A stretch of DNA of 64,000 nucleotides, from assembly GCA_000711775.1 (NCBI GenBank), contig ARYC01017831.1, forward strand, positions 25,456-89,455, in the 5' to 3' direction. The notes beneath the pieces are model-generated. The model was not told the origin of the DNA and made no database searches. It saw only the letters and a list, made by a program, of their open reading frames with translations. Positions 25,101 through 38,183 of the stretch are shown here, piece after piece. The DNA is from Oxytricha trifallax. Taxonomy: Eukaryota; Ciliophora; Spirotrichea; Sporadotrichida; Oxytrichidae. Positions within the stretch are counted from its first letter, which is position 1. Each line of letters begins with the position of its first letter. The translations under genes were made by a program, and so were the position numbers.

Positions 25101-28100
25101 TAGATAAAATATAGGCTTCTTAAAGAAGAATTGCAGAATCACCATTAACTAAATTTAGAATAATAAGCAAGGTTCGGAAGAAAGTATTTTAAACCCCCCC
25201 TAAAGATAACTAAATAAATTTTAAATGCTATTTTTACTATAAAATAGAATACTTATTGTTACAAAACAACTCAGTTTAATGGTAAATCACTTAAAGGCAA
25301 GTATTTTAATTTAGATAGTCAAATATTAAATTAATTTTAAGAATTCAACAATCATTTTAACTTATTTTTAATATTTTAACAATACCAAAAATCGTTATTT
25401 ATAATACACGGAATTTAACTTTCAAATGGTTATAATTAATTTATATATAATTTAATTCAGAGTCTGAATATTATTGAACTTAATGTTACCAAAAATATTT
25501 ATCTAATTATTGTAAATTCCGTCAGTTTTTATAGAGTCTTTAATTATAACTAAGCCAACACCGCTCGTAACGGTATCAATATTTGTTTTCTATATATTGA
25601 TTATGAAAATATAATCCTCCTTTGAATAAATATTAAAATCTCTAAATTTAATTGCACCACCTTTTTAGATGTTTTTAAAGGTCATAGTATCAATCTCGAA
25701 ATCTAATTTATAGTACTTTAAAGTACTGCATGAATCATGATTTACATAAAAAGAAGAGCCTTCATTTTCAGAATTTATGTTGCTAAAAGTACTATTCACA
25801 AAGTTCATAAGTATATCGATTGAGTCATTAGATTTTAAGGTATTCTTGGTCATTTTAATACCAGATCCCTGAAGTATGTTTGAGAAAGTATATGAGAATT
25901 TGATAGCTTTCTAAGCAAGTATGATCTGATTTAGAATATCAATACCTTAACTCAACTAGATATCAGTGAATTGCAATTAATCAAAGGTGAATGATGAATT
26001 TATCTATCCACTGCTTTAAAAATCTCTAGTTCCAAAATATATGCCCCTACTCTCCATCATATTTGTTGCTCTGATGTTTTATTAGTTGTAATTTTCTATA
26101 ATATCACCTACAGCTTAAATGGTTTAATTTTGTGTACTTAATGCAGAGAGTCTCGCATTTGTAAAATTACTATTCTTTATTTATAGATTCTAAAAGACTT
26201 ATCCTAGAGCTTTAATTCTTATAGTATTGAAATATATTCCACGATATTGACTGTTCGCAAAATTGCAAGAGCTCATTGTGAAATTGAAGAAATAAGTCCC
26301 GTTTAAATTTTAAAGAAGCCAAAGTAATATATGAACAAATAGATAAGAATTGAAAATATTATCATTTTAATCAATAACCCTTTATAAATTTAGATAGTCT
26401 CCTGAAGATATAATAAATCCTGTATCTCCTGTATTTTTATTCGAATTAGATTCAAAGTTTTAAAAGTTAAGTATGCTAGAAAAAGTGTCAGGGATTAGAA
26501 GATTCTTAAACTAATAACTTGATTTTCCAATTCATAAAATAAATATAAATCCAATGTTTGTAATAGTATTGCTAATAAGAGTCACATTTTTTCTTATATT
26601 TCCTGAACTAGATTTTAAAGTTTAATTTTATATAGATATGCCTGAATCTAATATTATATTGGTATATGTAGAACTTAAAACTGTAAAATTTTGATTCAAG
26701 TCATTTAGACTTGTGAGGTTTGTTACATTCAAGTGTATTCCTTTTAGGTTTACATTAGTAAATAAATTATTAGTAAATAGCTTAGTCTCATTTAATTATC
26801 CCCTGCTTAACGAAGTCATATTTCCCATATAGATACCATATCCGTATATAGCACCAGCTATATTTGTAAACTGATTTTGGGTCACTGTCAAATTTTAGTT
26901 CAGAAAACCTCCAGTCGTAATAGTTGAAAGATTAAAACTACCGAGATCAATCGCAGTACCTGATATTAGATTAGTGTGAGTTTAAAAATTGATTAAAATA
27001 TAAATGTTGAGATGTGAATGAATTATTGAAGAGTTAGATATATTTTGTGAAGCTGCAAATATTGTAATTATAATATACATTTGATGTATTTGTAGTTTGG
27101 ATAAATTTAATCCCAATTTCTTTTAAAACTAGCAGGACATAATTTAATAATTTTTTATAAATATTCCCATTTCTGCAAAATTTACCTACTTTAAATGCTA
27201 TTTTATAATAATTAGCTTATAATTTAAAATTCATGTTTTTCGCATTATAATTTATTTAGGTGCATTATATTATTCTTTAATCAATTCAATTTATTTTATT
27301 TTTTAATATTTATAATCAGTAAATACATTACATAATTTGAACATAATAAATATCTTTTAAATAGAGTATCATTCTTTATTCCATTAATGCTTATATTTTG
27401 AAAAGTATTTCCTAAATGAGTGGTATTAACTATGACTATTGAAGCTCCACTTTCAAAAGTTTACTTTCCTATTTATACTGCACTTTAGGCTACATTTTTG
27501 AAGGTGACGTCCTTATATTGGATTTATTAATTTGTAGTTCCTTGTAAATTTGAAATGTATTAAAAAATAATGAATAAATTTGGAAGAATTTTTTTGGAAT
27601 GTCATACTGTTTGATGTTGATTGCATTTTAAGTTATAGCATCGAAGCTATTAGTTAAGAAATCTATAGTCCTAAAATGACTGTTTTAAGAAGAAACTGTT
27701 TAAGTTCCAATATTTATTGCATTTTTAGATATTAAGGTAAACGAGGATAGGGATATATTCAAAATGTGAGTAAATATTGTTTGACTTGTAATAGTCCTGC
27801 TTTATAGCGAAATTGCTTCTGATCCTATTCCAGTGAAGGAGTTAGATAAAATAAAAATAGCTTTCACAAAAACATACTAAAATGACTTAAATTTAAGTAG
27901 GACTCATTTTAAAATGTTTAGAAAAGGCTTTGAAAATCTTAAGCAGAGTAAATTATCCCATTCAATCCAATATTTGTAAAAGTGTTTCTTGAAATTTAAG
28001 CAGTGAGATTTATTCTACTTTGTGAATTTATTAACCGAGATCCTATATTGATTGCGTTTTATGACACTGTACTGAATGTGTTAACAACAACATTAAACAA

Positions 28101-31100
28101 TAATAAACTTGTACCCTTAATTGTTTGAGCATTAAATAAAAACGTAACTAATTATAAAGCATTCAGTGTTCCGAGTTTTATGGAATCTTATTAAATATGA
28201 GTAAAAGAATTAGATTAAATATCAGAAGTTAACTGAAAATTATTTCCACCAATTTGAGTTATATCCCCAATCTTTAGTCCAGACAGAGTCACGTTAAAAA
28301 TTTTAATTATTATAATATGTTTTAGATTGTACTCCTATGGCAATTCAAAGAAATTTAAGTATCAGCTATTGTATTTAAATTATAACCTCCCATATATATT
28401 CCATAACCTCCAATATTAGAAATTTTTGAATCCACCATTGTGAGATTTACACTTATAGTCCCAGATGCTGAAGCAGTCATCAAATCAAAGAAAATACTGT
28501 TGGCTGTGGTATTTGTTATCAATAAATTTCTCAAAAGGAAATTAGAAATGATCTCTGCAGCTGAGTTCAAGTTTCTTAATCCATGATGAAATGCCGAAAT
28601 TCCAGTCGAGGTTATGTTTGTATTTGAAACTTCAATTGTTGTATTAATTAGAGATTCAGTAGATGAAGCACTAAAACTAGTAATATTTAGAGCAGAATAT
28701 CCTATTCGTGTAAAAGTTGTATGGTTATAGTTTTAAAAACATAAAAATTGAGCTTATTTATTTATAACATAGAAGGATCTTTCAACAGCTCCTACATTTG
28801 TGATTGATCCCCCTTTCGAAATGTAAAATGCATTATTTCCAATATCTGTAAATACACTTTCATTTAGGATTCTTAAGATTTAATAAGAACCTTATGATGT
28901 TATGGTAGTATTTGTATAAGACAAAGCATTTCCAAGCACAATTGTGAACTAATTCTTTGTAATGTTGTAAATGGATGTGATATTTTGCTTGCTAGTCATT
29001 GTTTGGTCTCCAAACTAAATTCCATCCACTTTTATAGTTGTGAACTAGCAGTTATTAATTGCATTATAACTTGTAATTTACCCGTCACTTGTTATCGTCC
29101 TCTTTCCAATTTGAATAGCTGAGCTTTAAATGTTTGAAAAGACTAATGTATCAAATGAAATATATCTATTAGCTGTCTGATTTGTAATAATTGTAGAATC
29201 AATGAGTTAAATAGCCGATTAATTACTGAAATTAATGAACTTTACGTTTTGTAGAGTCAAGTTGAAGGTGTATACCATATATGACTGAATGTTCTTAGCA
29301 AACATAAGAATTAGAAGAAAAAAAGAGATAATATAAATAAAGAATCGAGGAACCAGCTACAAAATCAGAGAAGTAACTATTCTATACTAGATACAATTCT
29401 TAGAGTGTAGAAGCAACAGACTTTAAAGTTTATGTTTAAAAGTATATTGCATTTCCAGTTGTATAGTTACTGAATCTACAATTAATCACGGTAAAGTTTG
29501 ATATTAAATAGGAGTTGGATTGAACATTTCTCTCTAGGTTTGCAATCGCCCCAAGTAGATTGTTTACATTATCAAATTGAGTGTTCTGAATCAATATTTA
29601 AGAGTTGTAAAATCCACTTGCTACTACATTTAATGCACCTAGATAAATTGGCGACCTTTGGATAGATTTCATTTATAATGAATCAACTGTAAACTTTTGA
29701 GAATAGTTTCCATTTAAATTGGCTTGTAAGGAAGTTAACTAAAACATTCGATTTTACACTGAATCAATAGCTCTTAGTATTAGAGACATATCAATATTTA
29801 TATTGGTGGGTAATGGCCCCCTGGGGGGGGCCGCTAAAATTTTTTTTCTCATTCTTATAAAATGTTATAAAAATGATTTAAACATCAAAGTAACATATTA
29901 GAACGTATTAATTAGGTCTTAAATGACTTTTCCAAGGAATCTAGAGCAAACCATTTCATAGTAACATTTCACATTAACATCATAAAAAACATAAGACTTT
30001 GAATAAATTTTACTTTTTTTTTAAAATATATTTTAGGTAAAATATATTTGTAATCTCAATTATTTTATTACTAGTATAATGATTAACTGTTATTAAACTT
30101 TTTAATACAATCGTTGAGGTATAATGGTCTACTATTAACATTAAAAAAGCTCTTTTATGATAATATAACAGTTAATCATTATACTAGTAATAAAATAATT
30201 GAGATTACAAATATATTTTACCTAAAATATATTTTTAAAAAAAAGTAAAATTTATTCAAAGTCTTATGTTTTTTATGATGTTAATGTGAAATGTTACTAT
30301 GAAATGGTTTGCTCTAGATTCCTTGGAAAAGTCATTTAAGACCTAATTAATACGTTCTAATATGTTACTTTGATGTTTAAATCATTTTTATAACATTTTA
30401 TAAGAATGAGAAAAAAAATTTTAGCGGCCCCCCCCAGGGGGCCATTACCCATATTGGTTAAGCTTTAAAGTAAATGTGAACCTATTAAAATTGGTAATCT
30501 TCCTATATTTTCCAAGATTAAGTTGGTAACAGCAAGTGTTATTGATTATCTAATATTATTTATATTTTGATTCAAATGAAATATATTATAAATTCAAAAT
30601 TTGATAAGTCACTTGAAGCAGATATTTAATTGCCTTCGTTAATCCATAGTGCACTCCCATTCAAAATATTGGTAAATGTATTGCTTGAGATAACTAAGTT
30701 CTATTTCATATAATTTTATGATGTTAATATTTGAGGTTGATAAAAGGCTATTGAACCATTTGTGAAGTTCAAGAACTAGCTGTTTTAAATGGTTAGTTAT
30801 AAAATCCTTTGATTTTAATGTTGGCAAAAAAAACATAAATTAACACATTTAAATTATAAATACAATTTTCATTATGAAATAATAAATTGCTCTACAATAA
30901 ACTGTTTTGCTGATAATATTTACATTTAAGTTAATTTCTCATATTATTTCTATATCAAATTAATACAAATAAATTTTCTAAAAAATATTCGCTATTATGA
31001 CACATTGGTTTTAAATAAGATAAAATTTTTAAAAGTTAATGATCGATAAGAAAAGAGTTTGCAGTATTGACAAAATAAATAAATAAATTGAGACTTAATT

Positions 31101-34100
31101 TAGAAATAAATTACAAATTATAATAGTGGTTCCAAAATCCATCATGTTTCCATTTATGAACCAGTGAATGACACTCTGTTTAAGTTTACATTCTGTTTGA
31201 AATCAATTATTCTTGCTCCAATCTTTAAAAAATGCCCAATTGTTATATTCGAAATAGTCAAATCTAAAAAGTCAAAAGTTTCTTGGTAATCTTAATGTTA
31301 ATTTAGAAATTGAAATAATAATACTCATAGAGTTACAATTGACTTTGGAAAGTTAATAAGTAAAAATTAGTTATAATTTATTATGTTAGTTTTTTAATCC
31401 TTATATTCAAGTTTTTTTATATTTAATGGTGAAATAATTATCAATTAATTTTAACTCAAATTATAAAGGTCAAGCACCAAAAATAAGTCGCTTGGAAATT
31501 ATTATAATTAAACTTTTTACTTCCAAGCAATCTTATATTATTATTTACTATCATTATCAAATGTAATTTAATGGAAGCATTAAATTTATAACAGCTATGC
31601 TTAATATTGTAAGAAATTATTTTTCTTGAAGTTCATTAGTTCATGTATTTTAAATATATTCAGAATAAATTTAATGAATAAGTCGACTAAATATTTAAAT
31701 CTCCAATTGTTATTATACCTTAATCCTTTTCACTTTGTAAATTCTTAAATGTATTTAATGTGAAATTCAAGCCCATTAGATAATTAGATGTCCAAATCTA
31801 TTATAGAGTATTTTCTTCTATATAAATAACGGCACTTCCTTTTTTGCTCGATATTATATCATCAAATATGTTGTTGTATAAATTAAGTTTAAATGTAAAA
31901 CCCCCTGTGTTAGTCTTTTTTGCTTAATTTTCAAAATACAGGATACCATGTTATTTGTGTAAATATTACTGAATTAGTTATTCTGTAGATCTACTGTGTA
32001 AGTATCGTTCAGTTTTATAACTAAGAGTCCGTTGTTTAAATCATCATATAATTTGTTATTTTAGAGAAAGAAAGAATTTTTTATTGCTAGATTTTAAATT
32101 TCGAGGTACATCATTCCGTAGGTATTGTAAAAAGTATTGTTTTACACTTTTATACCTTCAAATTAGAAAGTATAAGCTGTCGTTAAAAGCTCTTATTGTA
32201 TAAAAAATAGATAGAGAAGCGGGCTACTATCTATTGTCTTATCGTAATATGCTTAGTTATTCAAGAAGTTTACATTGTTTAGGATGAAAGTAGCAAACTA
32301 GCATCTGTTGTATGTAATTAGTGAAGTTTTAAAACCAGCTTAAATATCACTTGCCAATTGATTTTGAAAGAAGTTAATACCTCTTATTCCAGTATTATTC
32401 TTGAAAGTAGTAGACTCATTTATATAAATATATCCATAAAAGTCTGTAAGCATTATTGCACTACTACGTTTCTATACTGATTCATTTGTATTCGAGTCAC
32501 TAACATAGTTATTATCGAAAGTAACATTTCTCAGATTTAGCCACATACTCCTAGTAAGAGTTAAAATTGCTTGAGCTTTAATATTGCTATTAAGTTAAGT
32601 TTGAGTTATATTGCCTAATGAAACTGATAGGGTTTTGTCTGTTTACTATTAAAAAATTAGATATTGAGCTCTAAAACTATTACTTATATAATTCTGATTC
32701 TACACATAATCATCATTCTAAATGTAAACTATTGGAAATTCTTATATATCAGTGATTTGCTTGTTTGCTCCAGCGAAGTTATTATAGAATCGATTATTTT
32801 TGAAGACTACCCATTGCTAATTAGTGGTTAAAGTTATAATTGGAGTCGTCGAGTTGCTGTAAATATAAGTTTGATACTAATGAGAAAACTAATCCACAAT
32901 TATTTAGCTTTTATCTCCTGCTGTTAAAGAACTATTTCCACTTTAACCAATGAAATATTGAGAATCATAACTATTTGAATATTCACACTTGATGACGTGT
33001 AACTCTATAAAAGTTAAGAGTATAAAGTTTCCTTAATTAGGGATCCTTTATAATTATAGTTTGAGTTATAGCAATAAAGCATAATAGCTCCATTAGTTTA
33101 AGAGCACCCATAATAATCCTAGAAATTGTTCGAATTAATCTCCACTCCTCCACATCCTAAATCGCTTTTGCTTAAGTAGGAGCTACCCAATAAATTCAAG
33201 TTATTCACTATTCTCAAGTTTAGTACATTTGTATCGATAATTCCAGCATTTTTAGTGAAGTTATTTTGATAGAAAACAATGGGATAATAGTTTGATGTAG
33301 TTCGAATTAGTTCGAGATTTATAATACCTTTAAAAGCTATATTGTTTAAGAATATGTTGTTATAGAAAAATGTTTAAAAGCTGTGGTTGATATTATCAAA
33401 TAATAAAAATAAAATGACATTAAGGTAAAATGATTATCTATTTAGAATACAATAATGCTGATCAGAGATTCTAACTGGTATAAAAGCATAAATTTAAGAA
33501 AATATAGAAATTTAGTTTTATTATAGACATTAAAATTTGCGCTTGGAATTTGTAAAAGCTTAAAGTTATTTGTTAAACCTGGAGAAGTTGGAGTCTCAAC
33601 AAGTGTGTTAAGAATATTTTCACATCCATTATAGTTGAATTTGTTCTCTGTGAAATTTGAGTCTTAAATATTTATATGCCCTTGAAAGTTTTTGGTATTA
33701 ATAATACTTGCTTGATACCTCAGCCCACCATCATTTAATAATTTGTTTTTATCATAAAATAATTGAATCAAATGAGATATGCTAGTTATATTATAATTGC
33801 TAATAACATTCAAGGAAGTTTGAGATGACATTCCAAAGGGAATTTAAGAAAAAGTGCTACCACGGATATCAATATCAAAACATAAATTAATATCGTAATT
33901 AGAAAATGGATTTTAAAATGGCGACCTCAGGACCTCATCATACTATTAGTTATAGTAGTGCTGTTATAATACTTAAATAATATGATAATTTCTTTGTTTT
34001 AAACTTTTAAATTATAAATTCTCCTCATTTTGGTAAGAAAGCTCGAACTTAGAGCATTAAATCCTGAAGTGCTATCAAGATTACTATAATCGGCAAGAGG

Positions 34101-36959
34101 ATATCCAGTATAATAGTTTTTTATGATTGACCCACATATAGTAATTCTTGTAAACTTTGTGTAATAAAATTTTACTTTCCCTCCATACTCAGTGAAATTT
34201 ACTAATGAATTCATATCATAAAAGATATTTCTAATTTCTGAGTTTTCAAGTATCATCTCATTAGGTTATTTAGTCTCATTCAAAAGAGAGTTCTTGGCAT
34301 GTTAACTTAGCATTAGAGGTCAAATTTTAGATTTGTAAATGCAATTGCACATGAGAACGCTGTATCAGTTGTTAAAGTGTTTACTACTCCTAAAGTTTAG
34401 GAAAATGAGCAACAAGCTCTTCTTTGACCAAGACAATCTGTGCTAGATGGTAGAATAGATCTATTGAGTTAATTGTAACATGTCTTATATGTAATTTCAC
34501 TGCAACATCAAGAGTAAAAGCTTCTCTTCTCTTATTAAATATCGTAACTATACTTGCATTGCAAGCACTATCGGGTGGGCATCCAACTGGCTTGATATAA
34601 GCTTCATAATTTATGTTTTAAGGATCGTAGTATTGAGTAGGAGAATAGATTTCGGCTGAATCTCCTCTATCTCTCAATAAATAGTGTACTCCAGCTGTAA
34701 GGTAAATATTTAATTTCACTGTTTGAGAATATTTAGCAGCCAACTCTTTACCTTTTATAAGTGCATCTTAGAGATCTACAAATGGAGTTGCCAAATCTCC
34801 ATTTCTTAAAGTTGGACTTCTAGTAATCTGAATCCATATTTGAAACAAAGATAAAAGTAGCAAATATTTTTATTAAAATGATAGGGGTCATTTAAATCTT
34901 TATCAAAAGAAGGTTGAATGGTCTCAGTTGACCTATTCAAACATTACCCTGTCATTAACTGGATTAGTTATGCTGAAATATTATCCAACATAACACTCTG
35001 TACATAAACTCTTATCATTCCCAATACATTTATAGCATTCCTTTGGACAATTTAAGCAAGTAGTGTTCTTAATAAGATTTTCGTTACCATTCACAACAGA
35101 CTAGAAATTTACTATTGGATATTAAGAAATTCCACATTTTAATTGGCAACTTGAGTTTCCCATACTTGTATTCATAGTTGAATTCATAAAACCTAAGTCG
35201 CAATAAGCGCATGTACTTCTTTAAACTGCAGTTGTCCTATTCAGATATTAAATATATTTTTAATTAAATTTTTTACAGTCTATATAAGCAAAACTATAAT
35301 TAAATCGATTACACTAAGTACATATATAATCTTGAAGTTCATATTGATAAGACAGATTTGGTTTAACTTAGCAAGTCAAACAAGACTTCGAAGTTGAATT
35401 CAAAACATAATCATTGGTACATTCTTGACATAATGTATTACTACTGCACCTCTAACAACCTTCTTAAGTACATTTAGTTATTTTAATAAAAAGTATAAAT
35501 AAGAATTTACATTTAGTGCAACTCTTGTTTGTAGTGTTTAAGAAAAAACCATTATTGCATGTTAAACATTGAGCTGTATTGGTTAAGTTGCATTCAGTAG
35601 AAATATATTTAATTATTATAAAACTAAAAGAAGATATGGTAGTTCGACCAACATAAACATACTTTCTGCTTTAATATTTTTATTAGATTTTAAGAAAATC
35701 AATATTTTACATTTATGTAGTTAATTTTTATAATTTAACATATGAGCAATATTTCACTTTATAATTAGACAATAAGATAATTAACCCTCAATTTTTATAT
35801 TAATAGCAATTGGTAATGATTTAAATTTATAGTGAATTCTTGTTTAATATTTCTTAATTTTATTAAAGAATTCAAAAAGATTAAAAATATACTTTTTAAA
35901 AAGTATAGGATAATTATATTATTGGTTTTTATAATCTTTCGTAAGAATTTTAATTTCCTAAGTTATAATAACTTTTTGTTTATTGCATGCAGTTGCAATA
36001 CGTACTGTTTGTACATAAATTACAGCCACCTAAGGCAGCCTCTTAAGTCGAATTAAGTCCAATAGAATTAATTTTTAAAGTTTATAAACATTTTAATTGC
36101 TATAACATAGCCATAGCATGACTGACAGTATGTCTAATTATATTTGTTACAACTGTCACATCTAGAATTGACACCACTTTATACTGAACAATTTTGGCAA
36201 GTTTAAAAATTCTTAGATGGCTAAACTTTCGAATTATACGGAAATGTCGTGGTGTAATTATTTGGAGTCAAGAAATACCCACCTAAATATAGTTAACATA
36301 TAAATTTATAATTTACGATTTTCCATGTAGCAATCAGTGCAGCCTTTCTATAGTGTGCATTTTGTGCAAAAAGGTCCACAGTCTATCAAACATAAAAAAG
36401 TTAAGAATTGAGAAACAAAAGTATTCAATAAATTTGAATTGAAATTTCGCGCAAAAATATCTCATTTGATAAACACGTACATTCACATTATCTGGTATTA
36501 GGGTTTGAAACATATTGATAGGAGTAGTCTTCGCACCTTGGAAGACACATATTTAGCACACTTGAAGTGTTGTCGATGCTAGTTGTATTACTCAATTTTA
36601 ATAAATAAAGTCCGAAATCGCAATCAGTGCACTACAAACCTGATACTGTCTAATTCTCGAATGTCACATTTGAGAAACCTTTTACAATTTATTTGAATTT
36701 ATATAGAGTAGCTTAAATTTTTTAGAGTTACTTTTTAATCAAACCACATGATCTGCATCCAAATAACAGACTATTGCAATCTACAACAAAAATAGCTGTA
36801 ATCAAAGCATGAATACTTACCAACGCATTACCCATTAATTTGGAACTAATATTCGGTGCATGACTATAAATTAGCTACACCAAATACCAAAGTATATATT
36901 ATGAGAAAATAGAATATGTTTTGTTTCCTTATTCTTGTATATTCCACGGTATTTCTCAT
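16185..36959 (-). CDS. giant Cys-rich / beta-helix membrane protein gene (one gene or tight cluster)
   Basis: Read leftward from ATG 36959. Residues 1-35 form a signal peptide (IFYFLIIYTLVFGVANLQ) followed by SCTEYQFQINGQC; the first intron is 36820-36781. From 36780 to about 34950 come furin/EGF-like Cys repeats (CxxC, CDSCNKYNQTYCQSCYGY). About 34900-20700 is a very long run of Asn/Thr/Ile-rich repeats of parallel beta-helix (pectin-lyase-like) type, with glycine turns such as DGGALYLRN, GNGGAIQF and YGGCVSIQG. A second Cys block (20530-20170) has CPKGTYLLQAPVVPEECKVC, then CLGMLPPTNNP and C.ACMPGYSRSG. The membrane region (19740-17500) includes ILVIVIIVVSYLVKR, NHLQLLSICAAFKFEWPEQV, IALWGIGIP, KFGFLYNGYK, VIMYRKIGLIGVAVF and LLTGIITIY. 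This architecture is known from large ciliate surface proteins. A basic cytoplasmic tail ends at TGA 16185. Many introns and IESs interrupt it. A single 20.8-kb gene is my reading because both ends fit one protein; two tandem paralogues are possible. Confidence 0.65.
18597..19513. mobile_element. 917-bp IES with telomere-like C4A4/G4T4 ends (TBE-like)
   Basis: On the minus strand the pointer GAAT (19513-19510 and 18596-18593) flanks this segment. Excision joins VVQSSQE to SIISFDCQMDTRD in frame, restoring the family's SS.....SFDC motif. Just inside the left pointer is CAAAACCC(C)AAAACCC, and near the right end GGGGTTTTG, in inverted orientation. TBE transposons of Oxytricha carry such telomeric termini. 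The body is AT-rich without a transposase, so this would be a remnant or non-autonomous copy. It contains the hairpin at 19208-19269. One telomeric unit is truncated, so the TBE assignment is inference. Confidence 0.6.
19208..19269. repeat. double hairpin, stem AGCTTC/GAAGCT
   Basis: Outer arms TCAAGCTTCAACCT (19208-19221) and AGGTTGAAGCTTGA (19256-19269) pair perfectly. Inside are TTGAAGC and GCTTCAA with a GA spacer, so the unit can fold as one long stem or as two adjacent hairpins. The core AACGTTTAAAAAGGTT is shared with 22379-22410 and 22734-22795, while the stem sequence differs. Confidence 0.75.
19760..20165 (-). other. IES/intron segment holding an extra coding-like fragment
   Basis: The giant gene runs from ACMPGYSRSG (ends near 20170) to PDPSINILRISG (starts near 19757), so the ~400 bp between should be removed. 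Yet it contains minus-strand protein-like sequence: KYSYRSNAGGGGPLT (about 20070-20022), a clean GT...AG unit (about 20019-19983), then VLPGKTTGAVRLVLRK and a strongly acidic Asp/Glu/Asn run (19980-19855). The fragment does not fit the Cys/membrane context. It could be a piece of another gene nested in an IES, or an extra exon. I do not recognise it. Confidence 0.45.
22379..22410. repeat. hairpin, stem CGAGAGAC/GTCTCTCG
   Basis: A perfect inverted repeat of CGAGAGACAAC and GTTGTCTCTCG surrounds GTTTAAAAAG. The single-unit form matches the right half of the double unit at 22734-22795. Confidence 0.8.
22734..22795. repeat. double hairpin, stem GAGAGAC/GTCTCTC
   Basis: Same two-unit layout as 19208-19269. 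TCGAGAGACAACC...GTTGTATCTC is followed by GAGACAACG and TTTAAAAAGG, closing with TTGTCTCTCGA. Outer ends pair perfectly (TCGAGAGACAACCTTTT with AAAAGGTTGTCTCTCGA, one offset). The core is conserved between copies and the stem letters are different but complementary. Confidence 0.8.
29808..30450. mobile_element. 643-bp foldback element with 8-bp target duplication
   Basis: Arms of ~286 bp (29808-30094 and 30165-30450) are near-perfect reverse complements; I found only one T/A difference, in a homopolymer near 30014. Terminal sequence is GGGTAATGGCCCCCTGGGGG and its complement, and the loop is ~70 bp AT-rich. The element is flanked on both sides by ATATTGGT (29800-29807 and 30451-30458), a perfect 8-bp duplication. 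It encodes nothing. It sits in the beta-helix part of the giant gene. An 8-bp duplication suggests a hAT- or Merlin-like integrase. Very low arm divergence suggests recent activity. Confidence 0.9.
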
Positions 36960-37071
36960 TTTAATTTTATTGCTAATAATTTAAATTATACAAATTAATA
37001 TATGATCTCATACTGTTAAAAAGAGCTTTCTTACTTATTAAAATTATAATATTTATATTTAATTTATTAGA

Positions 37072-38067
37072 ATGGGAGTTTCAAACACTAAAATAAAGTG
37101 TCTTAAATCTAATGAGCTTTGTAAGTATAGTTTTTTTTCTTCTAATCTGCCTCCTTTACTACTTTAAAAATTTTCCCACCATTTTTAATTATCATATTTA
37201 TTTATAGTGGAATTTTCCAAGGTCTCTAAATTTACTCAAGACGAGATAAACGATCTCTATCTCTACTTCAATCAACTGTCTAAATCTCAGAAAGACAATG
37301 GTGTCATAGATTACAAGGAATTTTGTTAAGCCGCGGGTTTGAAGAACGGAGTATACAGTTAGAATTTATTCAGGATTTTTGACACAAACGATGACAAAGT
37401 TATTAATTTCAGGGAGTTTATTATTGCATTTGCCACGTTTTTGAATGAGACGATTGACAAGCAAATCAAGTTGTCATTTAAAATATATGATCCCAAGGAA
37501 AAAGGGTATGCTAAAAAGGAGACAGTCGCTGAAATTTTAAGAGATGCGATTAAGGGGATAGGGACATGCGATTTGCCAGACGAAGTTATTTAAGAAATTG
37601 TGGATGATACCTTTAGCGATTTGAAAAGATATAGAAGTCTAATTAAAATAAAATCAAAGTTTATATTGCATTTTTGTCTTTTCTAATCAAATACAAGAAC
37701 TTTAATTATATAAAGAAGTGAGAATAGTGGATCAAGTGGAGCAGAAAAAGGCCCTTAAGAAGGTAAAGAAGCCATAGGAGCAAAGTCAGAATAAAAGGGC
37801 GCTTAAGACAATAATCAGATACCACCAGGAGATGTGATAACTTTTGAAATGTATGAAAGAATGGTCTATGAAAACAACGATATTTGTAAGTGTATTCATA
37901 AATCACTATTATTATTCTCTTTTCATCTAATTAATCAGATTAAATTATTTAAATTTATTTACTAATCTTTTTTATTAGTAAAATGGTTGGCTATTGACAT
38001 GCAAAGAGTATGCTAAGGTGCAAAACTGATAATGAGTGATAAAGCCAGCATAAAACATATAAGTTGA
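37072..38067 (+). CDS. calcineurin B-like EF-hand calcium sensor
   Basis: After removing intron 1 (37121-37207), an IES (37639-37719) and intron 2 (37886-37978), exactly 245 codons remain (244 aa plus TGA). The N-terminus MGVSNTK fits N-myristoylation. Helix-loop-helix units include DNGVIDYKEF (degenerate) and DTNDDKVINFREF, a canonical loop with acidic or oxygen-bearing residues at positions 1, 3, 5 and 12. A weaker third loop (DPKEKGYAKKE) follows, and a last unit ends DVITFEMYERMVYENND. A Ser/Gly/Lys-rich linker (SENSGSSGAEKG...) separates the third and fourth units. The C-terminus is ILKWLAIDMQRVCQG. It lies 112 bp from the giant gene, transcribed divergently. It could equally be called a CBL-like or calcineurin regulatory subunit. 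Confidence 0.85.
37639..37719 (+). other. 81-bp IES in EF-hand gene (pointer AGAAGT)
   Basis: AGAAGT occurs at 37633-37638 and 37714-37719. Removing the AT-rich segment between joins LKRYRS to ENSGSSGAEKG in frame. The overall coding length then becomes divisible by three with no internal TGA. Confidence 0.92.
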
Positions 38068-38183
38068 TTAATCTAAATATCAATCAATTTTATAAATTTA
38101 ATTCTTGATAACTTAAAATCATAGTTTAGAATTCTTTAAATCAATTGATTTATTTGAATTTGAAATTAAAATAATTTATCAAA

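Noticed and set aside
25181..25311. Repeated AAGTATTTTAA flanking ~120 bp as a candidate long-pointer IES
   Set aside because: Related TTAAAATA phrases recur nearby by chance in AT-rich DNA, and the upstream coding frame could not be established, so the join could not be tested.
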